In this document: one piece after another, positions 1 through 8,876 of the stretch | Layout of the letters: each line of letters opens with the position of its first letter | Numbering within the stretch: the first letter of the stretch is position 1 | Assembly (NCBI RefSeq): GCF_900110485.1 | Contig: NZ_FODY01000019.1 | Location: 27,025-91,024 of the forward strand | Source of the DNA: Propionispora vibrioides | Lineage (GTDB): Bacteria > Bacillota > Negativicutes > Propionisporales > Propionisporaceae | Direction of reading: 5' to 3' | Length of the DNA stretch: 64,000 nt | Translations under genes and position numbers: made by a program | The notes under the pieces: generated by a model | Seen by the model: only the letters and a program-made list of their open reading frames with translations | The model's database searches: none | Told to the model about the DNA's origin: nothing

Positions 1-1
1 G

Positions 2-1018
2 GGAACTATGCTGCTTCTAAATGAGCCGGATGAAAGTATTATCATGGGACCATTGGAGCATACCTTTTTGGCCTCTGTTCATACATCGCTCATTTGGGTG
101 GGGATGAGTATTTTAGCAGCAGGGCTCCTGGCGAGTTATATCCTGGCCCGCAGCATTACTGTTCCACTGCGTAATCTTAGCCGGGCCGCTGAACAAATTG
201 CCCAAGGTAATTATGAGCAAAATGTACCGATAGAGACCCGGGATGAGGTTGGCTATTTGGCTGGCATTTTCAACCGTATGTCTGAGGCATTAAGAGTCAA
301 TACAAAATTACGCCAACAGTTGCTAGCCAATATTGCCCATGAGCTTAAGACGCCGTTGGCGGTTATCCAGGGACATTTGGAAGGTATGGTTGATGGGGTG
401 ATTGAACCGAGTAAGGAACAGCTCGGTTCACTGCATGAAGAGGCTATTCATTTGAATCGACTGATAAAAGATCTCAGGGATTTATCGTTGGCCGAAGTTC
501 GTCAATTGGCACTTGAAAAGTACCCGACCAATATTAACCCTATTGTCACCCGGGCGGTTATCCTACTCAAGCCTCTGGCCGATGTCAAACATATCCGGAT
601 TACCTCTATATTAGCCGATTGTCTGCCGGAAGTGGTGGTGGATAGCGACCGGATGAGTCAGGTGTTTTACAATCTTCTGGTGAATGCTATCCGTTATTCA
701 CCGGAACAAGGAGAGATTCAGGTTACTACCAGGCTCGTGATGAAGGAAAAAGATCGTTGGTTGCAGGTGGCGGTTGCCGACCATGGCTCCGGGATTGCCT
801 CGGAGGATATGCCGTATCTTTTTGATCATTTTTACCGGGGTGATAAGTCAAGGGATCGTAAAAGCGGCGGGTCCGGATTGGGACTCGCCATTGTAAAACA
901 GTTGGTGGAAAACCATGGCGGCAAAGTGACGGTGAAAAGTGAATTAGGAGAAGGTAGTGTTTTTCAAGTACTGATACCTATAGAAACAGATTTGACACAT
1001 TCAGCGGAAACGCAGTGA
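2..1018 (+). CDS. Sensor histidine kinase, 3' part (5' end outside the window)
   Basis: Membrane sensor kinase of a two-component system. The reading frame is open to the first base, so the gene probably starts upstream; the first ATG is at 8. Counting from that ATG: a membrane helix at about 22-47, a HAMP linker at about 48-100, a dimerisation/phosphoacceptor segment with His111 in an AHELKTPL motif, then a HATPase domain with the N box (NLLVNAIRYS), G1 box (DHGSGI), F box (FDHFYRG) and G2 box (GGSGLGLAI). This is the usual PhoR/BaeS-like layout. Its response regulator is not visible and is probably just upstream. The next operon encodes metal efflux and its promoter carries OmpR-type repeats, so this kinase may sense metal or envelope stress; that link is an inference. 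Confidence 0.93.
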   Translation, partial: GTMLLLNEPDESIIMGPLEHTFLASVHTSLIWVGMSILAAGLLASYILARSITVPLRNLSRAAEQIAQGNYEQNVPIETRDEVGYLAGIFNRMSEALRVNTKLRQQLLANIAHELKTPLAVIQGHLEGMVDGVIEPSKEQLGSLHEEAIHLNRLIKDLRDLSLAEVRQLALEKYPTNINPIVTRAVILLKPLADVKHIRITSILADCLPEVVVDSDRMSQVFYNLLVNAIRYSPEQGEIQVTTRLVMKEKDRWLQVAVADHGSGIASEDMPYLFDHFYRGDKSRDRKSGGSGLGLAIVKQLVENHGGKVTVKSELGEGSVFQVLIPIETDLTHSAETQ

Positions 1019-1032
1019 TGATTCTTGAAACA

Positions 1033-1192
1033 TCTAGTACCTTGTCAGTCAGTAGGGGAATGGCGAGGCTGTTTTTCGCAACGTGAGGTGAAGGAAGGCG
1101 GCAGACCATTAGTATGCTAACTGACGACAACGAAGCGGTGCGGAAAATAGACCGCCCGTATTCACTGGACTAAGCCTGACAAGGGACTAGTG
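1033..1192. repeat. Palindromic repeat, family A (ACTAGT ends), copy 1
   Basis: The ends are imperfect inverted repeats: CTAGTACCTTGTCAG at 1034-1048 and its partner CTGACAAGGGACTAG at 1176-1190. The interior contains GACGACAACG near 1123, and a diverged form of the same interior occurs inverted in the copy at 8871-9036. It has no reading frame of its own and starts 15 nt after the kinase stop codon. It is probably a small non-autonomous mobile element, or a transcribed hairpin acting at a gene end. Confidence 0.6.
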
Positions 1193-1295
1193 AGGGGACG
1201 CAGATAAGCTGCGTCTCATTTTTTTTTATTTGCGTTATCCGCCTTGGTGTCCAATTTTAAGAAAACTGCCAGACCAACTAAAAAAGCATTACTTC

Positions 1296-1338
1296 TTCAT
1301 GACATGTTCATTACATCTTCACACCATGCGGGTATGAT
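1296..1338 (+). promoter_or_regulatory. TTCAT direct-repeat promoter in front of the 28-aa gene
   Basis: TTCAT at 1296, TTCAT at 1307 and TTCAC at 1318 are spaced exactly 11 nt apart, followed by a TATGAT -10 box at 1333-1338. There is no good -35 box, as expected for an activator-dependent promoter of the OmpR/PhoB class, where direct repeats of about 11 bp replace the -35. The geometry is the same at the efflux operon promoter (1521-1574). Confidence 0.6.
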
Positions 1339-1369
1339 TACGGCATGTATTAGAAGGGGGAAGAGAATC

Positions 1370-1456
1370 ATGTGGCTGTTATTTTTTGTGCAATTGTTTG
1401 CATTAGGAATCATTATTCGTTATATTGTCATTCTTCGGGAGGAGGAACGTTCTTGA
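1370..1456 (+). CDS. Very small membrane protein, 28 aa
   Basis: Short gene with a strong ribosome-binding site (GAAGGGGGA at 1353-1361) eight nucleotides before ATG 1370. The product begins MWLLFFVQLFALGIIIRYIV and ends in a charged tail (LREEERS), so it is essentially one membrane helix with a cytoplasmic tail. The frame is open further upstream (to 1244), but that part has no ribosome-binding site and would include the repeat-bearing promoter. I know no family for it. Because its promoter has the same TTCAT repeats as the efflux operon, it may be a small regulator of the kinase or pump; that is speculative. Confidence 0.55.
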   Translation: MWLLFFVQLFALGIIIRYIVILREEERS

Positions 1457-1520
1457 ACTCCTCTATCAATGAACTGTCTTATGTAAAGAAGCCTTCCGAT
1501 AGTTTTAGAACGAAGCAAAA

Positions 1521-1574
1521 TTCATAAGTTCTTCAATATCCCTTCATAACTTATTCATACGAAACTTGTATAGT
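1521..1574 (+). promoter_or_regulatory. TTCAT direct-repeat promoter of the metal-efflux operon
   Basis: Four repeats start at 1521 (TTCAT), 1532 (TTCAA), 1543 (TTCAT) and 1554 (TTCAT), all exactly 11 nt apart, followed by TATAGT at 1569-1574. The last repeat starts 15 nt before the -10 box, the same distance as at 1296-1338. It reads as a binding array for an OmpR-family response regulator, most simply the partner of the kinase at the window start. Confidence 0.65.
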
Positions 1575-1659
1575 TGAGTAGTAAGTCATTTAGGGACGAT
1601 AGCTTCTAACCGAGCAATTATGTTGAACTAATTTTAGATCGCAGAAAAAAGGAGGCACT

Positions 1660-2958
1660 ATGGACAAACGAAAATGGGCAACCGGGAAGAGGTTGGTGCT
1701 GATAACCCTCATGACCGTATTGGCAAATACCCCGGTTTTGGCAGCAGAACAGCAGGAAATATTGACCCTACAGCAGATAGTGGATACGGCGGTCAAAAAT
1801 AATCCGGCTGTTATGGAAAGCCAGAAGCGCTGGGAAGAAAAACAGGCACGTATTGCACTGGCTAAAGCCTGGCCTAACCCTCAGCTTGGCATTATGAAAG
1901 ATGATATTCCCAAAAACAGCCTCAATCCCTTTGACGCTATGATGACCGAATATACGTTTACTCAGGACATCATGAATCCGGCAAAATTAAAAGCGATGGG
2001 GAAAATGGCCAGCAGTGATGCAGGGATGGCCGAAGCCAATTATCGAGACAAGCAAATGGAGGTTTACTCCACAGCGAAATCCGCCTATTATGACCTGCTT
2101 TATGCCGATAAGGCACTGGAAATCGGCAAAGAAAATCAGCAATTGATGGGCCAATTGGTACAAATTGCCCAGGTGAATTATTCAACCGGGATGGTACCTT
2201 TACAAGATACGCTCCGGGCTCAGACTGAGTTTTCCACAATGACTACGGATTTATTAAATATGGCATCTATGGCGGCGGTAGCTAAAGCCAAGGTGAATAC
2301 TATTCTTGGCCGTTCAGCCGATACGCTGTTTGCGGTACAGGAAGAGTTTAGTGCACCGCCACCCAATTTTGATTTAGCTGCATTGCAAAAAGAGGCGCAA
2401 ACCAATAAACCGGCGGTTGTGAGCATGGAACGGCAACTGGCTATGGCAAAGAACGGTGTGGAGCTGGCTAATAAACAAAGCTTGCCCGATTACCAGTTGA
2501 GTATTGGCTATAAAGACAGAAAACAGACAATGATGGATACGCAACCCGACACCTGGAAGATGGAATTTATGGTCATGCTGCCGTTGTGGCAGAGTAAAAA
2601 CAAGGCAGAAGTCAGATCGGCCGAGGCAAGTCTGGATACTGCCCAGGCATCCTTGGCTACCATGAAAAATATGACTGACCTGGATTTACAAATGGCCTTG
2701 ACCGAAGCTCAATCGGCTTGGCGTCAAATTGATCTGTATAAAAACACGGTGATTCCGCAGGCTGAACAAACCTATCAGGCCGGAGTGGTAAGCTATACCA
2801 ATGGCAAGGTCGATTTTATGGCAGTTTTGGATAGCCTGAACGCCCTGCGCAACGCGAAATTAGATTACTATAAAGCCCGCGTGGATTATGAAAAAGCAGT
2901 GGCTAATTTGGAGAAAGCAGTAGGGAAACCCTTGTTTACCAGTGAGGCACAGCCATAA
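1660..2958 (+). CDS. TolC-like outer-membrane efflux protein (metal efflux)
   Basis: Outer-membrane channel of a tripartite RND efflux system. The 432-residue product has an N-terminal signal peptide (about residues 1-28, ending VLAAE) and the two alpha-helical repeats of the outer membrane efflux protein family, rich in Ala, Gln and Leu (for example LTLQQIVDTAVKNNPAVMES near the N-terminus and YKARVDYEKAVANLEKAVG near the C-terminus). The length is typical of CusC/CzcC. Start chosen at ATG 1660 behind an AGGAGG-like site. It is the first gene of an operon with the adaptor (26 nt downstream) and the pump. A channel of this type implies that the cell has an outer membrane. Confidence 0.92.
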   Translation: MDKRKWATGKRLVLITLMTVLANTPVLAAEQQEILTLQQIVDTAVKNNPAVMESQKRWEEKQARIALAKAWPNPQLGIMKDDIPKNSLNPFDAMMTEYTFTQDIMNPAKLKAMGKMASSDAGMAEANYRDKQMEVYSTAKSAYYDLLYADKALEIGKENQQLMGQLVQIAQVNYSTGMVPLQDTLRAQTEFSTMTTDLLNMASMAAVAKAKVNTILGRSADTLFAVQEEFSAPPPNFDLAALQKEAQTNKPAVVSMERQLAMAKNGVELANKQSLPDYQLSIGYKDRKQTMMDTQPDTWKMEFMVMLPLWQSKNKAEVRSAEASLDTAQASLATMKNMTDLDLQMALTEAQSAWRQIDLYKNTVIPQAEQTYQAGVVSYTNGKVDFMAVLDSLNALRNAKLDYYKARVDYEKAVANLEKAVGKPLFTSEAQP

Positions 2959-2983
2959 AGGTAATAGGAAATGGAGGGACAGC

Positions 2984-4246
2984 ATGATAGAAAAATTTCG
3001 ATCCAAAAAGAAAATCATCATGGGCGTAACTGCCGGTGTGTTGGTTGTCGGTGGAGTTGGCTATTATTATACCGCGCAGCATAATCAACCGGCAGCAGCA
3101 GGGCATGCGGGACATCAAATGTCCGGGCCGGTCATGGCTATGGGTGATACGGTGACATTAGACGCAAAAGCCCGTCAACTGGTCGGGCTGCAGACAGCAC
3201 AAGCTGTTACTAAGCCGCTAAACAAGGAGATAAAGACTACCGGCAAGATTGCTATGAACGAGGATGGAAAAACCTATATTACGTCCCGGGTTGAGGGCCG
3301 GGTCGACGAGCTGTATGTAACTGCGGAAGGGGAGACAATCGCTCCCGGCCAGGCTATTGCCGCCGTATACAGTCCAACTTATATTGCCGCTCAGGAAGAG
3401 TATTTGCTGACCCTGGAGAGTGTACAGAAACTGCAAAATGCCGGCAAGGATGTTGTCCAGATTAACAACCGTCTGCGGGAAGCGGCCCGGCGTAAACTAC
3501 AACTATTAAATGTTGCAGATGAAGATATTGCTCACCTTGAACATACTCGCCAGACCAAGGACCATATGACAATCTATGCCCAGTTCGGCGGGACGGTATT
3601 GGAAAAACAATTACTGCCGGGTGCGTACATTATGCCTGGTGATAAACTATACAGTTTATCGGATTTATCCACTGTATGGCTATATGCTGACATTTACGAA
3701 AAGGACATCGCCAGCATTACTCCCGGCCAACAGGTGGTGGTAACGAGTGGAGCCTATCCGGGAGAAACATTTACCGGTCAAGTGACCTTTATTAATCCGG
3801 TGCTTGATGATGCGACCCGGACTGTTAAGGTACGGATCGCAATGGCCAATCCTTCAGGAAAATTAAAACCCAATATGTTTGTGAATGCCACTTTGCAAAT
3901 CCCATTAGGAGATAGTCTGGTCATTCCGGAATCGGCTATTTTGGATACCGGCAGCCGCAAAATTGTCTTTGTAGCCCAAAGTGAAGACACTTTTGTTAAA
4001 CGGGATGTAGTTACCGGGCAGTCGGCGGATGGCTATGTTCAAATCCTGTCCGGACTGCAACCGGGAGAAACCGTAGTTACCGCAGCTACCTTCCTTATTG
4101 ATTCTCAAACCAAACTGGGCAGTTTTGGCAGTCATGCCGGCCACGGTGGCGGAGGGGCCGCAAGCGCACCTGCGGCAACAGGCGATCAGGGCAGTGGTGA
4201 ATCACCGGCTGCCGGGGGCGAACACAGCGGCCATAGCGGTCATTAA
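2984..4246 (+). CDS. CusB/CzcB-like periplasmic adaptor of a heavy-metal RND pump
   Basis: Membrane-fusion protein that joins the inner-membrane RND pump to the TolC-like channel. ATG 2984 follows GGAGGGACAGC; an upstream in-frame start would overlap the previous gene. The 420-aa product has one N-terminal membrane anchor (residues about 9-30), then barrel-sandwich, helical hairpin and beta-barrel sections typical of HlyD/CusB proteins (GRVDELYVTAEGETI, GTVLEKQLLPGAYI, RTVKVRIAMANP). Both flexible ends are rich in His and Met: HAGHQMSGPVMAMGD after the anchor and repeated SHAGHGG/GEHSGHSGH at the C-terminus. This points to capture of a soft metal ion such as Cu(I) or Ag(I), though the metal cannot be fixed from sequence alone. 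Confidence 0.93.
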   Translation: MIEKFRSKKKIIMGVTAGVLVVGGVGYYYTAQHNQPAAAGHAGHQMSGPVMAMGDTVTLDAKARQLVGLQTAQAVTKPLNKEIKTTGKIAMNEDGKTYITSRVEGRVDELYVTAEGETIAPGQAIAAVYSPTYIAAQEEYLLTLESVQKLQNAGKDVVQINNRLREAARRKLQLLNVADEDIAHLEHTRQTKDHMTIYAQFGGTVLEKQLLPGAYIMPGDKLYSLSDLSTVWLYADIYEKDIASITPGQQVVVTSGAYPGETFTGQVTFINPVLDDATRTVKVRIAMANPSGKLKPNMFVNATLQIPLGDSLVIPESAILDTGSRKIVFVAQSEDTFVKRDVVTGQSADGYVQILSGLQPGETVVTAATFLIDSQTKLGSFGSHAGHGGGGAASAPAATGDQGSGESPAAGGEHSGHSGH

Positions 4247-4257
4247 GGAGGATCAGC

Positions 4258-7200
4258 ATGCTCAATCAATTAATCGAGTTTTCCTTGAAAAACCGCGTGA
4301 TTGTTTTAGTATTAACCGCGTTGGTTATTGTCTGGGGAGTTTTTACCGTACGGGATACTCCTATCGATGCCTTTCCTGATCTGAGCGAAAATCAGGTTCT
4401 TGTTTCGGCCGACTGGATGGGACGGGGACCGCAGGAAATTCAGGACCAGGTTACCTATCCCTTGGAGACAGCCTTGCGTGGTCTGCCTAACGTAAAAGAA
4501 GTACGTTCGGCTTCTTCTTTCGGGATGTCGCTGATTACTGTTATTTTTGAGGATGGAGTGGAACCTTATTTTGCCCGCCAGGTGGTAAATGAGAAGGTAC
4601 AGCAGGCTATTCCTCAACTGCCGCGCGGTGTTCAGCCAACACTGGGCCCGGTCAGTACGCCAATGGGCCAGGTATTTATGTATACAGTGGAAAGCGACCG
4701 CCACAACTTAGCCGATTTACGAACGGTAGAGGATTTTACCATCAAGCAGCAGCTCAGCGCCGTACCCGGTGTAGCCGAAGTGGCCAGCATTGGCGGCTAT
4801 GTCATGCAGTATCAGGTCAACCTTGACCCGCAGCTTATGCAAAGCTACCGGGTGACGTTTAATCAGGTATTCGGGGCACTGGGGGCTAATAACGCCAATA
4901 TTGGCGCCAAGGTTGTAGAGCAAAACGGCCAGGAATTCATTATTCGTGGTCTGGGTTTAATTGAATCGATTGATGATATTAAAAACATTGTGATCACCCA
5001 AAACAATAATGTACCTATTTATATCAAAGATGTGGCCAGTGTGGCGGCCGGTCCGGATTTTCGCCGCGGGGTACTGACAAAGTCCGGCTATGAGGCGGCC
5101 GGCGGCATTGTCATTCAGCGTATGGGCGAAAATACTCTTAATGTTATCGATCAAGTGAAAGCTAAAATCGCCGAGATTCAGCCAACTTTACCAGAAGGAA
5201 TGAGGATCGTTCCTTTTTATGACCAAACCGATTTGGTGAAAAAAGCGGTCAATACGCTAACCCGGGCACTTATTGAAGAGTTTATTCTGGTTTCTATCAT
5301 TGTAGTTCTTTTTTTAGGCAATGTCCGGTCCAGCTTGATTGTTACCAGCGCCATCCCGATTGGTATTTTAATTGCATTGATTGCTATGAAGCAAATTCAT
5401 TTGTCAGCCAATTTGATGTCTCTTGGCGGGATTGCTATCGGCATTGGAGTTATGACGGATGCGGCTATCGTTATGGTAGAAAATATCTTCCGGCATTTGG
5501 CCGAGGATCGCGGACGGCGCAATATCATTGAAGTAACGCTGGAAGCCGCGAAAGAAGTAGCCGCACCCATTTTCTTTTCCATAACAATTATTATTGTCAC
5601 CTTCCTGCCGGTCTTTACCATGACCGGTACCGAGGGTAAAATGTACACGCCGATGGCCTGGGCAAAGTCCTTTGCTATGAGCGGATCGCTGCTGCTGGCC
5701 TTTACGCTGGTACCGGTATTGTGCACCTTGCTGCTTAAGGGTAAGATCCAGGAAAAGGATACCTGGATTGTTGCCAAAATGCATCAGTGGTATGAGCCGG
5801 TTTTAAAAGCTGTGATGAAGTATTATAAAACTACCATTACGGCCGCTATTGCTGTTATGATTGCCGGATTTTCCTTGCTGCCGCTTTTAGGAACAACCTT
5901 TATGCCGGCCTTGGATGAAGGAACATTTCTGGTGATGCCGACCATGCTGCCCAGTGTATCTTTGTCCGAAGCCCTGGAAGCAGCCAAAACCATGGATAAA
6001 GTCATCATGGACATTCCTGAAGTCGATATGTCGGTGGGAAAAGTCGGCCGGGCGGAATCGGCTATGGATCCGGCTCCCATCAGCATGATTGAGACCATCG
6101 TGACCTTAAAGCCCAAGGCAGAGTGGCGGCCTGGTGTAACCAAAGACACCATCGAACAGGAAATGATGGCCAGACTTGCCAACATTCCCGGTCTTAATTT
6201 AGCCTTTACTCAGCCGATTGCCGGCCGGTTATCAATGTTGACTACCGGGGTACGTACCGAATTAGGCATTAAACTGTATGGGGAAGACCTAGCCGTATTG
6301 CAGCAAAAAGCGTTTGATATTGAAAAAGCCTTGGCAACGGTACCGGGCGTCAGCGACCTTCTGGCGGAACGGGTTTTTGGTGCCTCTTATCTGGAGATTC
6401 AGGTTAACCGGGAAAAAGCGGCCCGTTATGGTTTGAACATTGCTGATGTCGAAGATGCCGTGGAACTGGCAGTCGGAGGTAAAAGTGCCACCACTACCAT
6501 CGAAGGGCGTAAGCGTTTCAACGTGCTGGTGCGCTATAACCGGGAAAACCGCGAAAGCATTGACGCTATGCAAAATATTCTGATCCCGGTAACCGGCAGT
6601 GGGGCGGGTGTAACGGCAAATGCCGGCGTTGGGATGGGCGGCATGGGCGGTGGTGGTGCGACCGCGGCGGCGAAGCCGGTCAGCGGAGCCTATATACCGC
6701 TAGGGGAAGTTGCCCAATTTCAAGTGGTTGACGGACCATCAATGATCAGCAGCGAAAACGGAGTCTACCGGATGATTGTACAGATGAATACCCGGGGACG
6801 GGACGTGGTTAGCTTTGTGAATGAAGCCAATAAGGTTATTAAAGAAAAGGTGGATTTGCCTCCCGGTTATTCTATGAAATGGACCGGACAGTATGAAAAT
6901 CAGCAACGGGCTAAAGACCGCCTGGCTATTGTAGTTCCGGCAGTTGTGGTACTCACCTTCTTTTTGCTTTACATGAGCTTTAAGTCGGTCAGCGATGCTT
7001 TCCTTATCTTAATGAATATTCCTTTCTCTTTGGTCGGTGGTATTGTGGCGATGTATCTGACCAATACCTATCTGACGGTAGCGGCGGCAGTCGGGTTTAT
7101 TGCCCTCTTTGGAATTGCCGTGCAAAACGGGGTAATTATGGTGACGTATATAAAACACCTGAGAGATCAACGGTCTTTGGAAGAAGCAATTATGGAAGGA

Positions 7201-7446
7201 GCGTTTACCCGTTTGCGGCCGGTCATGATTACTGCGCTTGTCGCCAGCTTAGGCTTGTTTCCACTTATCTTTGCAACTGGTACGGGCGCCGAGGTGCAAC
7301 GGCCGATGGCTACGGTTGTTGTCGGCGGACTGGTTACCTCCACAATTTTGACACTGATTGTACTGCCTTGTATATATCTGGTCTGGCATCGGTGGCTTGA
7401 GCGGAAAAAACCAACTGTAACCGGAGACTTTCATACGGTAGAGTAA
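4258..7446 (+). CDS. CusA/CzcA-type heavy-metal efflux RND pump
   Basis: Inner-membrane proton-driven pump of the HME-RND family, 1062 aa, which is full length. The usual order is visible: first helix, porter loop, helices 2-6 with the VMTDAAIVMVEN segment (proton relay), second porter loop and helices 8-12 (GFIALFGIAVQNGVIMV). The GRAESAMDPAPISM segment resembles the monovalent-metal (CusA/SilA) branch more than the CzcA branch. A Gly/Ala/Met-rich insert (GVGMGGMGGGG, near residue 795) interrupts the second porter region; it looks like a flexible linker and is not standard. It starts 11 nt after the adaptor gene with its own site (AAGGAGG). It probably exports Cu(I)/Ag(I). Confidence 0.94.
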   Translation: MLNQLIEFSLKNRVIVLVLTALVIVWGVFTVRDTPIDAFPDLSENQVLVSADWMGRGPQEIQDQVTYPLETALRGLPNVKEVRSASSFGMSLITVIFEDGVEPYFARQVVNEKVQQAIPQLPRGVQPTLGPVSTPMGQVFMYTVESDRHNLADLRTVEDFTIKQQLSAVPGVAEVASIGGYVMQYQVNLDPQLMQSYRVTFNQVFGALGANNANIGAKVVEQNGQEFIIRGLGLIESIDDIKNIVITQNNNVPIYIKDVASVAAGPDFRRGVLTKSGYEAAGGIVIQRMGENTLNVIDQVKAKIAEIQPTLPEGMRIVPFYDQTDLVKKAVNTLTRALIEEFILVSIIVVLFLGNVRSSLIVTSAIPIGILIALIAMKQIHLSANLMSLGGIAIGIGVMTDAAIVMVENIFRHLAEDRGRRNIIEVTLEAAKEVAAPIFFSITIIIVTFLPVFTMTGTEGKMYTPMAWAKSFAMSGSLLLAFTLVPVLCTLLLKGKIQEKDTWIVAKMHQWYEPVLKAVMKYYKTTITAAIAVMIAGFSLLPLLGTTFMPALDEGTFLVMPTMLPSVSLSEALEAAKTMDKVIMDIPEVDMSVGKVGRAESAMDPAPISMIETIVTLKPKAEWRPGVTKDTIEQEMMARLANIPGLNLAFTQPIAGRLSMLTTGVRTELGIKLYGEDLAVLQQKAFDIEKALATVPGVSDLLAERVFGASYLEIQVNREKAARYGLNIADVEDAVELAVGGKSATTTIEGRKRFNVLVRYNRENRESIDAMQNILIPVTGSGAGVTANAGVGMGGMGGGGATAAAKPVSGAYIPLGEVAQFQVVDGPSMISSENGVYRMIVQMNTRGRDVVSFVNEANKVIKEKVDLPPGYSMKWTGQYENQQRAKDRLAIVVPAVVVLTFFLLYMSFKSVSDAFLILMNIPFSLVGGIVAMYLTNTYLTVAAAVGFIALFGIAVQNGVIMVTYIKHLRDQRSLEEAIMEGAFTRLRPVMITALVASLGLFPLIFATGTGAEVQRPMATVVVGGLVTSTILTLIVLPCIYLVWHRWLERKKPTVTGDFHTVE

Positions 7447-7481
7447 ACTGACCGATAATCAAATCGGTTACCTGAAAAAAC

Positions 7482-7515
7482 GGTGGTGGGGCATCCTGCC
7501 CTACCACAAAAGCAG
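7482..7515 (+). terminator. Hairpin after the RND pump gene
   Basis: GGTGGTGGGGCA and TGCCCTACCAC form a strong stem with a tiny loop, but no U-run follows. It probably stabilises or partly terminates the pump mRNA before the lipoprotein gene at 7570. Confidence 0.4.
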
Positions 7516-7569
7516 TAATAAGCTAAAAATGAAATATAAATCTATTAAGCTATTGGAGGGTATTTAATT

Positions 7570-8028
7570 ATGAAAAAAACTAAAGTATTATTTGGCATTG
7601 TGGCTATTGTCGCAGGGATGGCTCTAATCGCAGGCTGCGGTTCTAGTGAAAAACCGGCGGCTCAGACTCCTGCGGCGCAGGAACAGGCGACCGGCCATCA
7701 GGGACATAGCGCGACAATGCCTAAGGAAGATCCCATGCCTATCATGAAGGATATGGACAAAGCGTTGCAAGACGTAGTAAAGCAAGTGAAGGGCGGCCAA
7801 ATGATGGATGCCCAAAAGAGCGCGGCACAGCTCGTGAGTACAGTGGACAAAGTTCTTCCCCATATGATGGATGACGGTCTGGAAGATCATTTGCGTAAAA
7901 CAGCAAAAGACATTAAAGACAGCGTAAATTCGGGAAAAACGGATCCGAGTGCTCTTGAAGGTAAAGTCAAAGACATGCAGGCTATTATGAAAGAGACTAC
8001 AACGCATCTGCAAAGCATGAATCACTAG
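7570..8028 (+). CDS. His/Met-rich lipoprotein, possible periplasmic metal binder
   Basis: Predicted lipoprotein of 152 aa: signal sequence MKKTKVLFGIVAIVAGMALI followed by the lipobox IAGC, so Cys23 should be lipidated. After an Ala/Gln/Pro linker comes a HQGHSATMPKEDPMPIM segment and then a mostly helical domain with many Lys, Asp and Met and several His (PHMMDDGLEDH, LQSMNH at the end). I do not recognise a named family; the composition resembles four-helix metal-binding proteins. Its position directly after the metal pump and the soft-metal ligands suggest that it delivers or buffers metal for the efflux system. It has its own ribosome-binding site (TTGGAGGG). Confidence 0.8.
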   Translation: MKKTKVLFGIVAIVAGMALIAGCGSSEKPAAQTPAAQEQATGHQGHSATMPKEDPMPIMKDMDKALQDVVKQVKGGQMMDAQKSAAQLVSTVDKVLPHMMDDGLEDHLRKTAKDIKDSVNSGKTDPSALEGKVKDMQAIMKETTTHLQSMNH

Positions 8029-8052
8029 AAAAGCCTATAGGAGGAGCGGCTG

Positions 8053-8604
8053 ATGAAAAAATGCCTGACAATCCTATTTGCCGGATTGCTGTTTAGTAGT
8101 GTCACCGGAGTTCAAGCCGCTCCGGTTTCCGGGTATAATCAGTTTGTAGCGTCTCTGGATTCTATCTTGGAGGTGTCGATGCCGGTAGCTGACGAACAGC
8201 TTATCGCAGCCCGGTTGCCGGTCCAACCTAATGGACAGGCGGCCAGGGTCCTGGTGATCGCTGGCAATATGCTGGGGCAACCGGTAGTATGGGGTGGAGC
8301 TTCGCCATCCCAGGGCTTTGACTGCTCCGGTTTAGTCCAGTATGTATACCGGCAGGCTGGTATTAATCTGCCTCGCACTGCCGACCTACAGTTTTTAGTT
8401 GGGCGGACGGTCTTGCCGGCAGCTCTGCAGCCAGGTGACCTCATCTACTTTACTACCTATGAGCCGGGGGCATCTCATGTAGGGATCTATATCGGTGACA
8501 GTAAGTTTATTCACACATCTTTTTCTAAAGGCGTAGTGGCCATTGGAGACATGCGGGACAATTATTTCGTCCAACGGTATTACGGAGCCAAACGGGTTTT
8601 GTGA
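8053..8604 (+). CDS. Secreted NlpC/P60 cysteine peptidase (cell-wall hydrolase)
   Basis: Exported 183-aa enzyme that should cut peptidoglycan stem peptides (gamma-D-glutamyl-diamino acid endopeptidase type). A signal peptide (to about residue 23, VQAAP) precedes an NlpC/P60 domain: catalytic Cys in FDCSGLVQYVYRQAG, the LPRTADLQ segment, the PGDLIYF segment, and catalytic His in ASHVGIYIGDSKFIHTS. It lacks an obvious wall-binding domain. It is 24 nt downstream of the lipoprotein gene and is followed by a strong terminator, so it seems to be the last gene of the efflux unit, possibly remodelling the wall for the trans-envelope pump. Confidence 0.9.
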   Translation: MKKCLTILFAGLLFSSVTGVQAAPVSGYNQFVASLDSILEVSMPVADEQLIAARLPVQPNGQAARVLVIAGNMLGQPVVWGGASPSQGFDCSGLVQYVYRQAGINLPRTADLQFLVGRTVLPAALQPGDLIYFTTYEPGASHVGIYIGDSKFIHTSFSKGVVAIGDMRDNYFVQRYYGAKRVL

Positions 8605-8613
8605 CCTTACAAG

Positions 8614-8645
8614 AAAAGCTTCCAGGCTATCCTGGAAGCTTTTTG
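8614..8645 (+). terminator. Rho-independent terminator of the efflux operon
   Basis: AAAAGCTTCCAGG and CCTGGAAGCTTTTT form a near-perfect stem with a 4-nt loop, followed by U residues. Confidence 0.85.
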
Positions 8646-8732
8646 CATGAATATTCATTGTATACGGCTAGGCGTGTCTTCAAGCTAACAGAATGACCCA
8701 TGGCACAAAAAGTGCAGTCAGGAAGCGTTTTA

Positions 8733-8876
8733 GCTAGTGGTCTGTAGACCCCGATTCTATAGTCCGCCCTGCTTGTCGTCGGCTTACATATTCCTGATAT
8801 GCGCGCCTTTTTCGTCTCGCAGGACAAAAATCTCTCGCAATTCATCCTTTAACCTTAGAGTTTACAGACTACTAGT
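8733..8876. repeat. Palindromic repeat, family A, copy 2
   Basis: Inverted ends CTAGTGGTCTGTAGAC (8734-8749) and GTTTACAGACTACTAG (8860-8875), 13 of 16 positions matching. It contains TTGTCGTCGGCTTACAT, a motif also present in the next copy. It shares its right ACTAGT (8871-8876) with the left end of copy 3. Confidence 0.6.

Noticed and set aside
5404..6185. Long antisense frames opposite the RND pump gene
   Set aside because: They are reflections of the codon pattern of a clear, conserved gene on the other strand.
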